A stretch of 8,333 nt of DNA, from the NCBI GenBank assembly GCA_900770845.1, contig CAAGLS010000231.1:1-8333 (forward strand), given 5' to 3'. Shown here in pieces: positions 6,383-8,333 of this stretch. Numbering within the stretch: position 1 is the stretch's first letter; each line of letters starts with the position of its first letter. The position numbers and the translations under genes are program-made. The notes under the pieces were generated by a model. That model did no database searches and was not told where the DNA came from. It saw nothing but the letters and a program-made list of their open reading frames with translations. The DNA comes from an uncultured Prevotella sp. Its GTDB lineage: Bacteria > Bacteroidota > Bacteroidia > Bacteroidales > Bacteroidaceae.

Positions 6383-7069
6383 CTACCCCATCCTCATCTG
6401 CCTCAGCAAGTCTTTTTGGTGGTCGGTGAGGTCGGTGGGCAGTTTCACATTGTAGGTGATGATCAGGTCGCCATAGGTGCCGTCGCCACGGTCGTAGCCC
6501 TTGCCACGCACGCGCACTTTGGTGCCGTTTTGCGTGCCGGGCTTCACCTTGAGTTTGATCTTCGTGCCGTTGCGCAGCCCGATGACCACGTCGCCGCCCA
6601 AGAGCATGGTGTACATGTCGAGGTTCACTGTAGCGTTCATCTCGCCCGAGTGCTGGCGCGTCTGCTGCGAGCCGAAGCCTCCGCTGAAACGATTGCTGAA
6701 ACCTCCGTTGCCAAACAAGTCCTTGAAGAAGCTGGAGAATCCGCCGCCCCCACTGCCAAACGACTCGAAGTCGAAGCCGTCGAAGGGCGAGCCGCTGCCG
6801 CTGTAGTACTGCTGGCCGCCACCCGCATTGTTGAACGCCTCAGCCTCCTTCCATTTCTCGCCATACTGGTCATACTTGGCCCGCTTGTCGGGATCGCTGA
6901 TGACATCGTAGGCCTCGTTGAGGGCCTGGAACTTAGCCTTGGCCTTGGGGTCGTCGGGGTGAAGGTCGGGGTGGAATTGCTTTGCCCGCTTCAAATATGC
7001 ACGGCGCACATCCTTTTGGGGGATGTTTTTGTCAACGCCTAAAATCTTGTAGTAATCAATGAATGCCAT
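6383..7069 (-). CDS. CbpA/DnaJ-like J-domain co-chaperone, short form
   Basis: This is a class II (zinc-finger-less) J-protein of 228 aa that would stimulate the ATPase of DnaK and deliver unfolded clients in the cytosol. The J domain spans about 4-70 and carries the essential HPD at 33-35, with the usual DYYKILGV start and KYDQYG end. A Gly/Phe-rich linker follows at about 80-142, then a single beta-rich C-terminal domain at about 145-222 (NLDMYTMLLGGDV, GTKIKLKVKPGTQNGTKVRVRGKG, GDLIITYNV, LTDHQKDLLRQM). That segment resembles the second client-binding domain of CbpA-like proteins. The first one appears to be absent, making this about 80 residues shorter than the common form of roughly 300. 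The start is supported by a GGAGG 9 bases upstream. The MFS gene ends 65 bp upstream on the same strand, so cotranscription is possible. No CbpM-type regulator gene follows. Confidence 0.9.
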   Translation of the reverse strand: MAFIDYYKILGVDKNIPQKDVRRAYLKRAKQFHPDLHPDDPKAKAKFQALNEAYDVISDPDKRAKYDQYGEKWKEAEAFNNAGGGQQYYSGSGSPFDGFDFESFGSGGGGFSSFFKDLFGNGGFSNRFSGGFGSQQTRQHSGEMNATVNLDMYTMLLGGDVVIGLRNGTKIKLKVKPGTQNGTKVRVRGKGYDRGDGTYGDLIITYNVKLPTDLTDHQKDLLRQMRMG

Positions 7070-7078
7070 AATTCTCTT

Positions 7079-7083
7079 CCTCC
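7079..7083 (-). promoter_or_regulatory. Shine-Dalgarno site of the J-protein gene
   Basis: The minus strand reads GGAGG (within GGAGGAAGAG) ending 9 bases before the ATG at 7069. This is notable because the other starts in the window have no such site, as is usual in Bacteroidota. It fixes the start codon. Confidence 0.6.
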
Positions 7084-7134
7084 GTTTCTATATATAAAGG
7101 AATAAAGCAAAAAGTATGCCACACAGCGCGATTG

Positions 7135-8316
7135 CTAACGCGATTTGTTGCGCATATACCAGGGATGGACATAGAGCAGATAGAAGGCCAGCGCGGCCAC
7201 CCCAAGCACAATGCCACACTGGTAGACCCGGCTGGGATGGGCGTGGAACAGGCCGAACCCGGCTGCAAGGCCAAAGGCAAGCCCGCTCTCCCAAGCCAAG
7301 ACGTAGGTGGACTGGGAGGTGCCACGCTGGCAATGGTCGCTCAACTTCACGAAAAACAGCAGGAAACGTGAACCGATGATGCCGGCGCTGAACCCCAACA
7401 GCACGGGGGCTATGACATGCACCTCGGCCATCTCGCCGCGAAGAAGCAGCATGGCCAAGGCGGTGAGCATGCAGATGAGCCCCGACACGCACTCGCTCGC
7501 CAGCTCGGCATTGGCGAAGACATACTTCTCCGCCAACAGTGCCAAGAAGAAGCCTCCCATGAGCAGGGCGTAGAACAGGGGCTGACGCTCCACACTGAGC
7601 AACATGCCCATGACCATCGCCACAGGAAGCAGATTGAGGAAGAGCCGGAAGGCATGGGGCAGGAAGAAGCGGTCGAGACTGAGCAGCGGCACATCGTCGT
7701 CGGGTGTGCGGAAGGGGAAGCTGACCATCCTCACCAACAGGATGGCAGCCACGGCAAAGCCCACGCCCAAGATGGAGGCCGTCTTGCTCCAGGCGGTGAG
7801 CAACAGGGCGAGACAAGGCCCCACGGAGAGGGCGAACCGGCCGAACCAGGCCACATGGTGGTTGGCCTCGGTGCGCAGGAACGACTCGCACTTGTCGATG
7901 ACGAGCGTCGATACAAGCAGCATCTGCGACAGTCCAAAGGTGGCCCCCACCAAGAGCGAGCCCAGAAGCACCAGCCCCACGGTGGCACGATGGCCAAGGG
8001 GAAGGGCGTGGACGGAAAGCCACGACAACCCGAAGAGCAGCACGGCAAGCACGGTCATCATCAGCAGGCACACCACATTGCGGCGGTAGGTCTGCACGAG
8101 ATAGTTGCAAAAGGGTCCCAACAGGTAGAGGCCCACTCCGTAGGCCATGGCCATCCATCCCGTCTCCTTCAGGTCGAGACCCAAGGCCGACGACCGTTCG
8201 GGGGCGATGATGGCCAACATGCAGATGGAAGCCACGAGGGCAAATTCGGCAAAGGCAAGCATCCAGAACTCTTTGTGCCAGAGCTTGATGTGTATGGGCG
8301 TGTTCTGTGTGTCCAT
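7135..8316 (-). CDS. MFS transporter, substrate unknown
   Basis: A 393-residue inner-membrane protein with about 12 hydrophobic segments and little extramembrane sequence, the size and shape of a major facilitator superfamily permease. Segments begin near residue 17 (FWMLAFAEFALVASICMLAI) and recur to about 380, ending in a basic tail (WYMRNKSR). A longer charged stretch with SFPFRTPDDDVPLLSLDRFF, near 200-220, is the likely central cytoplasmic loop between the two six-helix halves. NHHVAWFGRFALSVGP at about 150-165 is a polar, probably functional transmembrane motif. I do not recognise a specific subfamily or substrate, and neighbouring genes do not suggest one. The ATG at 8316 leaves only 17 bases of upstream sequence, so the promoter cannot be judged. 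The gene ends 65 bp before the J-protein gene with no clear terminator between them. Confidence 0.85.
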   Translation of the reverse strand: MDTQNTPIHIKLWHKEFWMLAFAEFALVASICMLAIIAPERSSALGLDLKETGWMAMAYGVGLYLLGPFCNYLVQTYRRNVVCLLMMTVLAVLLFGLSWLSVHALPLGHRATVGLVLLGSLLVGATFGLSQMLLVSTLVIDKCESFLRTEANHHVAWFGRFALSVGPCLALLLTAWSKTASILGVGFAVAAILLVRMVSFPFRTPDDDVPLLSLDRFFLPHAFRLFLNLLPVAMVMGMLLSVERQPLFYALLMGGFFLALLAEKYVFANAELASECVSGLICMLTALAMLLLRGEMAEVHVIAPVLLGFSAGIIGSRFLLFFVKLSDHCQRGTSQSTYVLAWESGLAFGLAAGFGLFHAHPSRVYQCGIVLGVAALAFYLLYVHPWYMRNKSR

Positions 8317-8333
8317 AATGTTATCTTGTTTAA

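Noticed and set aside
7108..7116. Possible separate promoter for the J-protein gene (TACTTTTTG on the minus strand)
   Set aside because: The spacing inside the -7 element is one base too long and no -33 box is found 19-21 bases upstream.
7126..7136. The 11-base string GCGCGATTGCT occurs both at the MFS stop codon and in the J-protein terminator (6316-6326)
   Set aside because: The match is short, does not extend, and the two sites have different roles, so a shared origin is not supported.

Overview
The window looks like chromosomal DNA from a Bacteroidota bacterium, most likely a relatively GC-rich Bacteroidales member such as a Prevotella/Hallella relative. The reasons are several TAnnTTTG -7 promoter elements, general absence of Shine-Dalgarno sites (one clear exception), and the gene content: an exported PafA-like phosphatase, an exported tricorn-type protease, a stand-alone PAS protein, a CbpA-like J-protein and an uncharacterised MFS transporter. 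The taxonomic call is inference from style, not from a marker gene.

Layout: all five genes lie on the minus strand, so transcription runs from right to left. Starting at the right edge there is an MFS transporter (8316-7135), then 65 bp later a DnaJ/CbpA-like co-chaperone (7069-6383) that ends in a good intrinsic terminator (about 6336-6308). A 635 bp gene-free stretch follows. It holds a 35 bp inverted repeat of REPIN/MITE type (6125-6229), a promoter and a highly structured leader for a small PAS-domain protein (5747-5412). A second gene-free stretch (about 4975-5411) holds AT-rich spacer and the promoter and structured leader of a large exported tricorn-like protease (4974-1717). A 134 bp gap follows before an exported alkaline phosphatase superfamily enzyme (1582-68). 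The left 67 bases hold only a GC-rich palindrome.

The genes do not form an obvious pathway. The two leftmost are exported degradative enzymes (peptides and phosphate esters) that fit a periplasmic scavenging role. The MFS-DnaJ pair may be cotranscribed. I see no defence system, transposase, CRISPR array, tRNA or rRNA. The parts most worth a second look are non-coding: the REPIN-like element, a possible plus-strand small RNA with its own promoter and terminator between the protease and phosphatase genes, and two structured 5' leaders. Among the proteins, the J-protein appears to lack one of the two usual C-terminal substrate-binding domains.
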